64,000 nucleotides of DNA from Chlamydomonas reinhardtii (Eukaryota; Chlorophyta; Chlorophyceae; Chlamydomonadales; Chlamydomonadaceae), in assembly GCF_000002595.2 (NCBI RefSeq), contig NC_057006.1, forward strand, positions 6,527,512-6,591,511, in the 5' to 3' direction. A program made the translations under genes and the position numbers. This document shows positions 24,086 to 35,086 of this stretch, in pieces. The notes below the pieces were generated by a model. That model was not told where the DNA came from. It made no database searches and worked only from the letters and a program-made list of their open reading frames with translations. Positions within the stretch are counted from its first letter, which is position 1, and every line of letters begins with the position of its first letter.

Positions 24086-27000
24086 TCACACGCTGGTGGC
24101 CAGGATCTCTGTGCAGGGTGGCATGGAGGCGGCCTTGGCCAGCAGCACGTTCACGTCCACGGGCGGGAAGCGCTGCAGCGTCTTGAGGATTACGCTGAAG
24201 TCGCCGCGCATGAGGATGGGCCGCAGGTGCAGGATCATGGCGGTGCAGATGCGCATTAGGCAGTCCATGCGGCCGTGCGGGTCCGAAAGGATGGTGTCCC
24301 AGATGCGCAGCGTGTCGGGGAAGGCGAACTCCTGGCTCAGCAGCAGCGTCAGCCAGCGGAAGGCGTAGAACTGCGGGTCCACCTGCGTGTGTGTGTGTGG
24401 GGGGGGGGGGACAGGCAGGAGGAGCGCCGGCGGGGCTGAGACGGATGGACAAAAGGACTGCCGATACGCACACACGTGGCAGCTAGGGCTAGGTCGCATC
24501 CGCATCTTGCGTGGCGACGAAGAACAGGAGAGCCCATCCAGTCACCGCGTGTGAGGGGATTCCCGCCGCAGCGCAGTAAGCGCTGCCATACGCAGCCCCA
24601 CACCACCGCCCCACCGCACTGCTGCCCCACCTTGTGCACCACCTCCACGTGGTGCCACAGCTCCTTGTCGTAGTGCTGCAGCACCAGCATCAGCCGCCGG
24701 ATGGTGGCCTTGATGCCGCTCTGCGCGTTGTCCAGCTGCGCGCAGAAGTGGTCGCGGAAGTCGGAGATGAGCTCCATGAAGCACCAGAACGCGTCAGCCT
24801 CCGCGTATTGGCTGCTCAGAGGGTCCTGCGGGTGTGGATGTGGGGGCGGGGATGGAGTGGGGTTGGGGTGGGGCGCCGTGGGCATGCGTGTGGCCGTGGG
24901 GAAGCAGACGGCGTGGACGGGGCTGAGCGTTTGGCAGGGGAGGGCTCAGCGCTGAGGGGCGTGTGCGGGGCGGACATGGGAGGGAGCTTGACCATGGAGG
25001 GCCGCACATACACACACGTACACGTCACACAGCATAAGAGGTAAGGGGCTGATGACGCGTGTACGAGGAGGGAGCACACACGGACACGCACACACACGCA
25101 CACGCATGCTTATTCCTTCCCTCATCCGCGCCTCCCCTAGCCACCCCCACCCCATTGCATTGGGTTCGGTTTAGTTTGGGCTGGTATCTACAAACCCCCC
25201 ACCCACACCTGCGTGTCTGTTTTGAACAAGTAGTAGAGCGGAGCGATTAGCTCGTTCATGCCCTGGATGTAGCGCAGGCCCGGGTTCAGCTTGGCGTACA
25301 TGAACAGGGCCCGCTTCATGTCCTGTGGGCAGGCAGGGGCGGAGGGCGGGCGGCCAGGGGGAGGGGTACATTCATGACTGATTGAGAAGAAGCGAAGATG
25401 TAGCCAGGAGGGGGAGGGGCCAGGCAGGGCGGGCTGGGGGGTAGAGCAGGGGAAGGTGCCTGGAAGAAGGATTGACCGGCAGCACTTGAAGCTCCACGTT
25501 TGTACCGTGGTGGGAAAGGTGCGCGCAGAGCATGGAGGACAGGACGATACGAAGGGGCGCCGCCTGCCTTGCAGCCCCGCGCACGGACGCAGCCGCCAGA
25601 CCATATTCGGCCTCGACTCCACCATGCCGTGCCGCGCCCCTCCTCGCCCCTCACCTCTCTGTGCGCCTCTGCCTCCGGCGAGTCGCCGGTGAAGAAGTGC
25701 ATGTCGGGGTGTGTGCGCATCACGTCGCGCTCCACCTGCACCATCACCTCCGAGTCCTGCGCACACGTGTCGTGAGGCGCAATGGCGTTGGGTGTTTGGA
25801 TGTTGTAGCGGTTGGGCGTTGTGGCGTTGTGGTGCTTCGTTGTGGTGGGCGGGTGAGTGAAGACACGTTTGCGATCATCGCACGTGAGGGGCCGGGGGCA
25901 ACGAGCGCATGTGCGGCACTGGCGGGTGCGCATGTTGGTAGACACCTGCCTGCCAACTTGGACCATGCCAGGCCAGCTCGCCACACATACCAGGCCCGTC
26001 ATGCCCTCCCACCTTGAAGTACGTGCACCACCGTGACGTCTGGGCCAGGCTCAACGGGTGGTCGTCCACGGGCTGAAGCACCACCACCACGACCAGCACC
26101 AGCAAGAGTACCAGCGCGAGCAACACGAGCACCAGTGCGAGCATTAGGCACACCACGGGCGGTCAGATGCCAATGCCACGCACGAAGGAAGCCCCCCGGG
26201 GCGGTAAACAGCCCTTGCCTATGCGCCTGGGGTCTGGTCCCTGCCATGCCCTGGCTCCGGCACGTGGCCTCCTGCGCCGGCCCTGCTTACCACTCCGCCC
26301 GAGCCCTCCGTGGGAAGTGCCAGTGGGTCCACAGCCGCGCCTGCCCCTGCCCCTGCCCCTGTCCCTGTCCCTATCCCCGACGTGCTAGCTTCTAACGGCG
26401 AGTCCACGGCGGCGGCGGAGGGCGCCTGACCCCCGCCGCCTGCTGACTGCGATGAGCCGAGCCCGCCGAACAAGATGGGGTCCTGCTGCCGCTTTGGATC
26501 AACTATCAATTCCTGTTGGGTGTAGAACATAGAGAAAGTGATTTGGTGTGTTCAGTCCCAGTATTAGTTCCCCTACATGCATGAGCCAGGGTAGGCCTGT
26601 GAAACTTGGGTCCGAGTCCCTCACCACCAACACACACAAAAAAACCTTCCCCCATCCATCCAGACCCCCACACCTACACCTGAGCCACTCACGTCGCAGA
26701 ATACGTGGTACTGCGTCCGCCGCGCCGCGCAGTGTTTGGCCCAGTCCTCGGGTGCTAGCGGCAGGTAGCCCAGCAGCAGCTACAGGAGCGGTGCGGGCGG
26801 GATGAGACGAGGCCGGGGAAAATGCTGTGTGGCCTTGGGCACCGTCGGGGTTTGCATCACAGCCACACGCACACAGTGCAATCATCAACGCGCGGCCTCC
26901 GTCCTCGTAGCCAATGCCGCACCTGCTTTCAAGTACCATCGCCTCCGGTAACTGTACGCCTCTGAGCGCACACCTCTTCGCAGCCCCCACAATTCCTGCA

Positions 27001-27453
27001 TCCCACATCCTCGAACCCGAGCCCGCACCTCCGCACACGCACCTTCCACACAGTCGCCCGCAGATTGCCTTTGTCGGGAATGCCGTGAAACGCCAGCCGC
27101 TTCAGCGCATGCAGGTTGATGGTGGATCCACGCAGCTCAGCCTGGAACCGGGCCAGCCGTACATCCTCAGATTGGATCCCGCCCGTCATGGGGGCTGATC
27201 CACCCGGGCCTATGGCGGGCCCCATCCGGCCGCTGCTGGACGCCGCGGCGCCGGAGACCGAGCGGCTGCCACCGACGTCGCGGCCGCTGCCGGCGGGCGA
27301 GTCCACGCCAGGGCTTGCGCCCCGGCTCCCGGGCGTGTCGACGGGCAGACCGGCTGCCACAAGCGAGGCGTTGGCGGCACGCGCCTGGATCTCCTGCGCC
27401 GTCTGCACCGCGAGCTCCTTGGCGCGGCTGAACAGGCCCTTGGCGTAGTCCAT
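24086..27453 (-). CDS. TBC1D13: TBC1D13-type Rab GTPase-activating protein (495 aa)
   Basis: Eight exons read leftward: 27043-27453, 26693-26779, 26291-26512, 26013-26072, 25655-25756, 25209-25322, 24631-24825, 24086-24382. All are in phase. The TBC domain starts after LHALKRLAFHGIPDKGNLRA (TBC1D13: RKLCFSGIP..GLR). It continues with DHPLSLAQTSRWCTYFK, the arginine-finger motif VERDVMR (Arg274), the glutamine finger YIQGMNE (Gln314), DAFWCFMELISDFRDHF and FYAFRWLTLLLSQEF. Both dual-finger residues are present, so the GAP should be active; TBC1D13 is known to act on Rab35, and the algal target is unknown. Start chosen at gctaccATGG; the frame is open 35 codons further up. Glycine-rich loops interrupt the region between the first block and the arginine finger. 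It is divergent from RBBP5. Confidence 0.9.
24386..24410. repeat. (GT)n-(G)n tract at a splice acceptor
   Basis: On the gene strand this reads C-run then (AC)n and abuts the acceptor of the last TBC1D13 exon, so the simple repeat serves as the pyrimidine-rich tract. Confidence 0.6.
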
Positions 27454-28005
27454 GGTAGCTAGCTGCAGGTTGTGGTCGGGCTGCTTGGGGTGGTAACTAA
27501 GCTCTACTATGTCTATGTGGCGCCTGGGTGGCGGAGCCACTTTGGGAAAAGGGTGCAAGGCCGCGCGGTATCAGCGGGGGAGACTGTCGCGCCTGTGTGG
27601 CGTCACGCCGGTTGCCGGTCTCAGTGTCCGTCCAGCGGGCTGTTAGAAGCCATCGCGATCGTTACTTCAAGGTATATCGACCCATAGCCTGCATCGTTCG
27701 CATGAGAACGCCTGCTTGCGCGTTCAGGGTTGTCTCGACGGGCGAACACCGCCTTGCGTACACCAGGGATGTCTAAACTGTAACTATATTTGCATTATAA
27801 GCAAATATGGGGCCCGGGCACATGAAATCGCAAGAGCGTTGCAAGTTGTCATGCAGGGCGGGAATTCGGCGAAGCCTGTTTTATTTCGTTCCTATGTAAT
27901 TATATCGACGAGCTACTGTCTTAAACATGACTGTACACTTAACGCAGCTTTAGGAGCTTGACCGCGAGCACATCCTTAACACCCGGACGAAGACGGAGCC
28001 TAAGC
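27454..28005. promoter_or_regulatory. Divergent promoter, TBC1D13/RBBP5
   Basis: 552 bp between two start codons facing away from each other; AT-rich from about 27770 to 27950. No other gene seen. Confidence 0.4.
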
Positions 28006-31000
28006 ATGAATAGGCGACTACTCGGTGTGTCATTGATGCTTCCTTATGCTATAGAACACAACATCCAGCAATCAAATATGCACTTCCTGTATTGCCCGCG
28101 CAGATCCCTTTCAGAGCGTGGAGCTGCCGGAGATAATTGAGGAGTTCTTGGACCACGGCTCGGCACAATGCATGGCATTCAATCGGAGGGGGACTCTCCT
28201 GGCGTGTGAGTTGGCGGTCGGGTTCTCTAGCGCAGGGGCGGGGAGGGCCAGCCACCCGCCAGGCTGGATGAGCGAAACCTTCTGCCGGCGCTTCCCTCCC
28301 TGGCGAGCTGACAAATGGTGCTCCGGTCCCACGCGCTCATGCTGCCTGCAGCCGGCACCAAGGAGGGTCAGGTGGTCATCTGGGACTTCGACACGCGCGG
28401 CGTTGCGGCGGTGCTGAACGGGCACACGTGAGTGCAGTGCCGTGGGGTGGCCGTGCCCTCACGCCAGGCAGCACTGGCACCCCCTGCTACGCCCCTTTTA
28501 CACGCAGCATCAGATGAGCTGCTAACGTGTTGACGCTGCAAGTCATGAATGCTGGCTGACTCTATTGCACTGGCGTTACAGCACCCCCAACGGCGCCCAT
28601 TTGAAGTCCTCAGCTCCGCTCCTCCCTCATGTCTCCGCCGCAGTGGGCCGGTGTCGAGTGTGTCCTGGTCCCGCAACGGGCGGCAGCTGCTGTCGGGCTC
28701 CGAGGACGCCTCAGTTATCCTGTGGGACGTGCAGCAGGGCAAGCAGGTGAGGGTGGCGCGAGGCCGGGCAGGGCGGTACAGCAACAGCCGGGTGTGTGTG
28801 CCGGCTTGCTGTGACGGCGTTCCACACGCCACGCCACGCCGGACTACCTGCACCTGCCTGCCTCACATCCCGCTTCCCACCTGCCCGCAGGTGTTGCGGC
28901 TGCAGCTGGGCTCGGCGGTGCTTCGGGTGAGCCTGCACCCGCGCGGGCCGCCCTTCCCCGCACTGGCGGCCCTGGCGGAGGGTCCGCCGGTGCTGCTGGA
29001 CCTCAGTGCGGCGGCGGCGGCGGGGGGGCCGCAGGCGCAAGGGGAGGGCGGCCGGACCGCAGTGGAGCCACTGCCGCTGGTGCCAGGTGCGCGGCAGGGC
29101 GGCGGCAGGGCCGCGGAGGAAGGGACTGCGGGAGAGAGAAGGGCATGACGGAGGGCAGAGGGAGCGGCGCGGCGGCCGCTAGGGCGCAATTAAGGCTCGT
29201 ACGATCCTGTCCGCGCTGAAGTGATGTTCCATTTGATATGCCCCGGGCTGGTGGCTGCAGAGGCACCGGACGCCGCGCCGGCGCCGGGGGGCCGGGGGCG
29301 CGGCGCCAACGCGGACGCGGGCGGCGCGGGGCCTGGCTCTGCGGCGTCTGGCGGCTTGGCGGTGTTCAGCAAGAGCGGTGACGTGGTGATTGGCGGCCAG
29401 ATGCGTGGCGCGTTGACAGTGGTGGATACAGCCACTCGCCGCATTCTGGACATTGTGCGGGTGGGTGGCAGTGGCGTGGCGGCGAGGTGGAAGCGAAGTG
29501 GAGTTGGTCCCGGAATGCCTGATGCAATGGCCGTCGCTGCGTGCTTAGGTACCGCGCCGAGAAAGGCGAGCCAAGCACAGCCTCAGCCTGCATGCGTGAC
29601 TGCCCCAGCTCACCATGCTTTGCCATGCTTCAACATACACCGGGGTTGCTCGTACATAGCCCTTGTCCTGCCCCTCTTCATGCCCTGTCCTGCTGGTTGT
29701 CTGCAGCTGCCCAACTCGGCACGTGTGACGGACCTGGTCCTCAACCGCAAGGGCGACCTGCTGCTGGCCACGTGCCAGGACCAGCGCGTGCGCATGTTCG
29801 AGCTGGCGCCGGCAGTAGCAGGCCGGCAGGGGGCGGCAGTAGCAGCGGCAGGTGCGCCGGGAGCAGGCGGCAGCAGCAATGGTGACGGCGGGGGAGCGGG
29901 GTCGGCGCCCATGCCGGCGCCCGCGGTGCAGCCCCTGGAGCCGCCCACGGATGCGCAGCTGGCGGAGGCGGTGGGGAACAAGGTGGGTGCCCTGGCAGGC
30001 GGCAAGGCGCCGCGCACGGGGTCCGCAGGGCCCACAGAGGCATCTGCGCAGTTCGCGCCGCGCACTACCCATGTCTTGGGGATTCCTTAGTTTCCTCTGG
30101 TTGGTTTACTCGCCATGCCGTTTTACTCGCCACGCGGCCCCGCCACACGCCACACGCAACAGGTCATTAAGTCGGGCTCGCTGCTGCACGGCGAGTCGGG
30201 CCTGCTGCGGCATGTGCGCGACTTCCAGGTGGGCGAAGAGACGGGTAGTGTGGGGTTGGGAATGGTGGGGTTGGGAGAGTCGATTTTGGTAGTGCGATTG
30301 CAGTGATTTGCCCTGTAACGGGCCCGAGCTCGTAAGTAGGTCAGGTCCCGGGGAGGGTTTGTGCGCCGTAAGCCAAGCCGCGCACGTTGCCCAGGGCAGT
30401 GTTGCAGACGCAGTGCTGCGCGTTTTCCCACCCACCCCATCCACTGACACCACGCCGCCGTGAAGCCCGTGCCGCACATGTGCACACACGTGCGCACACA
30501 CACATACACACACATACGCACACACGCGCACACGGAGACTTGCACTTGCCCACACGCACACGCGGAGACTTGCACTTGCGCACACGCACACACACTGACA
30601 CACTGACACACACAAGTACGTGTACGAAACACGCCGTTGACCTTTTTCCTTTGCGCTTTCCTAAACTCCACCCACATGGAACAGAACGCGGTGGAGCGCA
30701 CGCCCTGGCGCACCGCCGCCTTCTCCGCCGACAGCGAGCACGTGGTGGGCGCCACCGCCGCCAAGTCGCAGCTGCTGCTGTACATCTGGAACAGGCCGCT
30801 GGGCAACATGGAGCGGATATTGGAGGGTGCGTGCGTGTGCCAGGCCCAGGAGGGGTCGCGTGGTGTGTCGTGTCGTGTGCCGTGTGGCGTGGCGTGGTGT
30901 GGCGTGCTGATAGGGGCAAACCGCAAAGCATTCAGGTCAATGACGTGGCGTGGCGTGGCCGGTATGTTGTCATTATGCGCACTTCAAGTCCCTGGCTCAC

Positions 31001-32587
31001 TCGTGCCCGCCCTGCCTCTCTCCCTCGCGTCTCTACCTGCACAGGCCCCAAGGAGGGTGTGCTGCAGCTGGCCTGGCACCCGTTGCGCTCGCTGCTGCTC
31101 AGCTGCGCCGGCACCGGCCGCATCTACATCTGGGCCAAGGTGGGGACAGGGGGGATGTCCAGGGCGCGGCGCCAGGGGCAACCCAAGCGAACCCAAGCAA
31201 ACGGCAGTACCACAACCACTCCAATTCTTCCACGAGACTCGCGACTACTGCATCTGTCACTCTGCCTGCCCCAATCCCGTGCCCCAACCCCGCCCCCAAC
31301 CCCGGCCCGCACCGCAGGTCCACGCCGAGAACTGGTCGGCCTTCGCGCCCGACTTCAAGGAGCTGGACGAGAACACCGAGTACGTGGAGCGGGAGGACGA
31401 GTTCGACTGGAACACGCCGGTGAGGGAGGCTGGACGGGGAAAGGGCGGCGGCGGGGGGATGGGGCGGGGCGTGGGGGCGGAGGCGGGGGGTGGGGGTGCG
31501 GGTGGACGGGGTGGGGGCCGGGACGGAGGGATTGCGGCATACGTAGAGGGAGGGGCGTGTGAGCGTCGCCGGGGAGGCAGGGAGGGGAGGGGGTCAGGGA
31601 GACGCTGACGGAGCGGGCTGGCGGCACCATCACACGCTGTATGGGGGAGGGCACTGAGCTGCTGGTCTGGCGTTGCGTGTAGGGAGCAAATCAACAAGCG
31701 CAGTGATCTTGTGGCTGCGCCGGCGCTTGGCTGTTGTGTCCCTGGTCCAAACCGGCCACTTGCGCGTTGACAGGGCGCCGGCGGCGAGTTGGGTCTCCCC
31801 ATGGGCGCGGCGGGCTCGGGCGAGGGTGGCACCGGCGAGGAGGGCGAGGGCGTTGCCGCTGGCGCTGCGGGTGGTGCCGGCGAGGAGGTGGACGTCTTCA
31901 GCCGGGAGCGGCTGCACTACTTCAGCAGTGACGAGGAGGACGAGGGGGCGGCGGCAGGCGATGAGCTGCTCTACCTGCCAGTGGTGAGCGGGCGTAAGGC
32001 CCCGTGTCCGTGCGTGTGTGTGTTAAAAACACAAGGAAAACAAAGCGCGTGTGTATGTGTGTGTCTGCCTGGGATCCTGCCGGGTGCCTGTGCGGCTGCA
32101 TGGCTCTTGGGCTGCTGATGGGCAGCGACGTATATGCGCCATGTGAGTCCTCCTCCTCCCACTGCGGTACATGTGCTCTGGAACTACACGGCAGGTCATT
32201 GAGCGGGAGCTGACACCTGCCGCCGGGCGGAGTGAGGGCGGCGAGGGCGAGGACGATGGCGGCGACGAGGACGAGGAGGAGCCGCCCGGCCTGCAGGGTG
32301 TCGGCGGCGGCGTGGAGGCCTCACTGGCGGCTGGCCGGCTGGCGCAGTTCCCCCGGAGAGGGGGAGGCGCCGGGGGCAGCAACGGGGTCGCGGCAGCAGC
32401 AGCGGCTGCGGCGCGAGGAGCGGCAGGGGAAGACCTGAGCGGGGATGAGGAGATGCGGGACGTGGGCGCGGACGAGGGAGCAGAGGAGGGGGCGGGCGGC
32501 GGGGCGGTCGGTGGTGGTGGTGGAGGCGGGGCAGCCGGTGGCCGGAAGCGCAAGGTGCAGTTTGACGAAGGAACTTTGGGCCGGTGA
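28006..32587 (+). CDS. RBBP5: RBBP5/SWD1, WD40 subunit of COMPASS (659 aa)
   Basis: Thirteen exons: 28006-28024, 28104-28205, 28352-28427, 28644-28746, 28891-29086, 29261-29460, 29707-29982, 30163-30228, 30685-30826, 31045-31139, 31318-31419, 31774-31983, 32195-32587. The 19-nt first exon (MNRRLL) fits in phase onto [19 protein letters not shown], close to plant RBBP5. WD repeats are visible as [40 protein letters not shown] and [14 protein letters not shown]. The diagnostic block after the propeller, [16 protein letters not shown] then EREDEFD, is the segment that contacts ASH2L and MLL-type enzymes, and LLYLPV follows. The protein should be a core subunit of the histone H3K4 methyltransferase. 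Ala/Gly-rich inserts enlarge two blades, and the C-terminus is acidic with a KRKVQF basic patch. TGTAA at 32836. Confidence 0.93.
30479..30617. repeat. CA-rich microsatellite/minisatellite in an RBBP5 intron
   Basis: A CAC/CACG-rich tract. The unit GGAGACTTGCACTTG with its CACACGC flank occurs twice about 31 bp apart (near 30533 and 30564). It lies inside the eighth intron (30229-30684). Confidence 0.7.
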
Positions 32588-32835
32588 GGCTGGCGGCTGG
32601 GCATGGAATGCCGCGACAAGTGGCTAGGCTGCCATCGGTAGTGCAGCTGATGCTGGGGTCCGCAATCCGGTACTGACTCGAGCCAGATGAAAGGTGCGTT
32701 GAGGCCACTGGGTAGCCATGGGTTGGCTGAGCCGGCACGGGTGCACAGCTGGGTGCCCTTTGTGTATATTGCCCTGTTGGGGTGCCGCGCGCGGTGCAGG
32801 GGCAGCGCATGCCCTTGACTCAAACCAGGCGGTAG

Positions 32836-32840
32836 TGTAA
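32836..32840 (+). terminator. TGTAA poly(A) signal, RBBP5
   Basis: TGTAA 249 nt after the RBBP5 stop. Confidence 0.55.
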
Positions 32841-33438
32841 TTCTAGATTCATGCTGGAATATGTCGACTGGTCTCCAACCCTTGACAAGTACTCAATTCG
32901 TCAGCCGGTTACAGTGTGATCACGCAGCGATCATGTCCGTTGCCAGCGTGTCTGCCTCCAGCCCTTTACCGTATCTGTTAAGCCACTACCTCCATTCACA
33001 ACCTGACATTTGCCACAGCGTCACAGCCTCATAGGCCAGTCCGCAAGTCTCTAGAGCTTCATGCGTTGCCCCTCATCAGAACCTCATGTCTCATTCGTTA
33101 CATCAAAGCCTCACTTGTTCGTTCAGTGCCCGCTGCCTGCCAGTAGCGGTGCCACACCCGGGGGTGTATGGCAACCAGCCCGTTACTATCCACCATCGTC
33201 TCGGGGTGTTCATGGCCGCGACAGGCCCGCCTCCCTGGTTGATGCCAGAAGTTCATCAGCCTGGCCTACGCCGCTGCAGACCTTATTCTGCCCCGTGCTC
33301 CATAGCCCAGTCTCCAGATACTGGATACGTCGGCACGCTAGCCATGTTTGCCAGATGCATCGTATGCGCTGGGGGCACTTTATCGACACACCCGCCTATC
33401 TGCCCACACAGCACGCCAGTCCGCTCGCGCCCTCGCCC
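32841..33438. other. Convergent 3' region
   Basis: Lies between RBBP5 (+) and a small basic protein gene (-). A complement of TGTAA at 33098-33102 would end the leftward transcript after a UTR of about 340 nt. A long open frame starting at 33061 (+) runs over the coding strand of the leftward gene and has no domain, so it is not called. Confidence 0.35.
33098..33102 (-). terminator. TGTAA poly(A) signal, small basic protein gene
   Basis: TGTAA on the minus strand, 337 nt after the stop at 33439. Confidence 0.45.
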
Positions 33439-34588
33439 TTACTCCTGCATCTCATCACCCGCCGCCTTCTTCCCCTTCTTGCCGGCCGCCTTGGCCTTGG
33501 CTGTCTTCACCTCAGCCATCTCCGGCTCGTCAGAGGCAGGCTCGGCGGCAGCAGCCCGCGCGAGGGCAGCGGCGCGCTTGGCGAGCTTCCGGGCGCGCTT
33601 GGGGTTCCGCTCCACAAGCAGCTTCACTTGCGTGTTGTGCTTCTGCAGATACGCAAACAGGAGTGGACACACAAGGGTTGTGTTAGGCGAAGTTCACTTC
33701 ACGCACATAACAAGGAGCGGAATCGCCGGCGTCTTGGCAACTTGTCACCATGCAGTATAGCTCAACTCCACTCTGCATGCGACTCACAACGTACACTTCA
33801 TGCCGATGCCGCGCAGCTAAGTCTGTCCACCTTCCTTCCCCCTCTCCCCTTCCCCTCTCTCCTTTCCCCTTCCCCCAATCAACACCACAGCCCATCCCCT
33901 ACACCAACACCACAACCCATCCCGCCGTCACACGCTGGTGGCCATGACCTTGGTGCAGGGAGGCATGGCGGCAGGCAGGCCCCGAACTTTTCACCGGTCA
34001 ATCACAGTCACGATTTCCCCTCCCATCTTTGCACGCGTCGCCCAGTCTCCCCCGGGCACCCCCAGCTCTCCCGTCAATTGCGCTGTAATTGGAAGATAAG
34101 GGAGCTCCGACTTGGGCTTGAAAGTGGGGCAAACAATGCGGCTGGCGAGGGAGAAAGCCCGCATCGGTGCACCGGCTAGGGGGGGGGGGGGGGGGCGGGC
34201 GGGCGCGACTTGTCGCGACTTGTTAGACTTTGCACTGGCAGGGCCCCAACCTTTGCACCGAAAATTTGTATTAGGCGGGTTCTTACGCACTTCAGTTCAA
34301 TGCACGCACACAACAAGGGCTCAGGAGCGGAATCGTCGGCGTCTCGCTTGGCCTTATTCCAGAATCACCAGGCAGTCAGACAATGCCGTCAAGTACAACG
34401 TATTCAGCCGAAAGAATAGATGCAGCACGCCAGGCCCGGGTGCCCGAGTCTGGGCATGTCGGCTGTTGGCTACTCCGACGCCGGCGACCCACCTTCTCAG
34501 CACCAGCGTTCTTCTTCTTCGTACGAATCTTCTCGCGTCGCACTTTCAACGCCTTGCGGTTCGGCTTGTTTATCGTGCCCGGCGGCAT
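33439..34588 (-). CDS. Small basic protein, unknown (99 aa)
   Basis: Two exons read leftward, 34493-34588 and 33439-33642, in phase. The protein begins MPPGTINKPNRKALKVRREK and continues with KKKNAGAEK, KHNTQVKLLVERNPKRARKL and an Ala/Lys/Glu-rich tail (GKKGKKAAGDEMQE). It is strongly basic, helical and short, like accessory ribosome-assembly or nucleolar proteins, but I cannot name a family. The 850-bp intron (33643-34492) is remarkable: it holds a copy of the TBC1D13 3' end, a pair of flanking direct repeats and a 17-nt G run. The coding exons have normal bias and clean splice sites, so the gene is probably real. Confidence 0.65.
33682..34348. repeat. Intron insertion flanked by imperfect direct repeats
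   Basis: A repeat near 33682-33739 (ttaggcg, acgcaca, then aggagcggaatcgccggcgtc) recurs near 34269-34348 with small indels and one-base changes. Between them lie the copied TBC1D13 3' end and a G17 run (34179-34195). It could be a nonautonomous insertion carrying host DNA, or a tandem duplication around it. Confidence 0.55.
33745..33970. repeat. Duplicated segment, TBC1D13 3' end (copy B)
   Basis: Similar to 23924-24127 in the same orientation. On the minus strand it still reads AAMPPCTKVMATSV and stop, against AASMPPCTEILATSV in the intact gene. The copied piece is the final codons plus 3' flank and cannot make a working domain. Confidence 0.75.
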
Positions 34589-35086
34589 TTTGTTCGGTTC
34601 TTTTTGCTCGGCGGATGTTACAGCTTTAGTAGAAAAAGCGTACTTGTTCACGTGTAGGGTATGTGGTATTCAATAGAATGTCGCTCAAAAGGTAAGGCTG
34701 CTGTTACCATCGGCATGCCGCCAGCACGATCCCGAAACCATCGCTTCCCCGTCAGGCCTGAACGAATGCCCTCCCTCGCAATGCCCGGCAGTCTCAAACG
34801 TCAGGCATTGCTGCGCATGCATCGCAAGCCAGTAGTTTAGATAAATCCCTGCGTATCAGCCGCATCGGGGTGACTGGAGCCTGCTGAAGGCTCATCCTTG
34901 GAGGGCCGACAACAATCACCCGCACTGTTCAGTTCCTTCCTCGCCCCCTCTCGTGTCCCATCACATGTCATGCGGTATACAACGTTTCGCATTCATTCGG
35001 TCGCAACTCTACTGCACGCTTATAAGCCCTGCGGTCAGCTCACGTTATCCACACGTCACAGCTACTCACGAGCCCACGCAGCATGT
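34589..35086. other. Intergenic region
   Basis: 498 bp between two leftward genes: promoter of the small basic protein gene and 3' UTR of MSRB. No gene seen. Confidence 0.35.

Noticed and set aside
30479-30617. Possible CRISPR-like array
   Set aside because: Only two diverged units inside a CA-rich microsatellite within an intron of a eukaryotic gene.
33061-34179. 372-codon open frame on the plus strand
   Set aside because: Antisense to the small basic protein gene and through its intron; no domain support.
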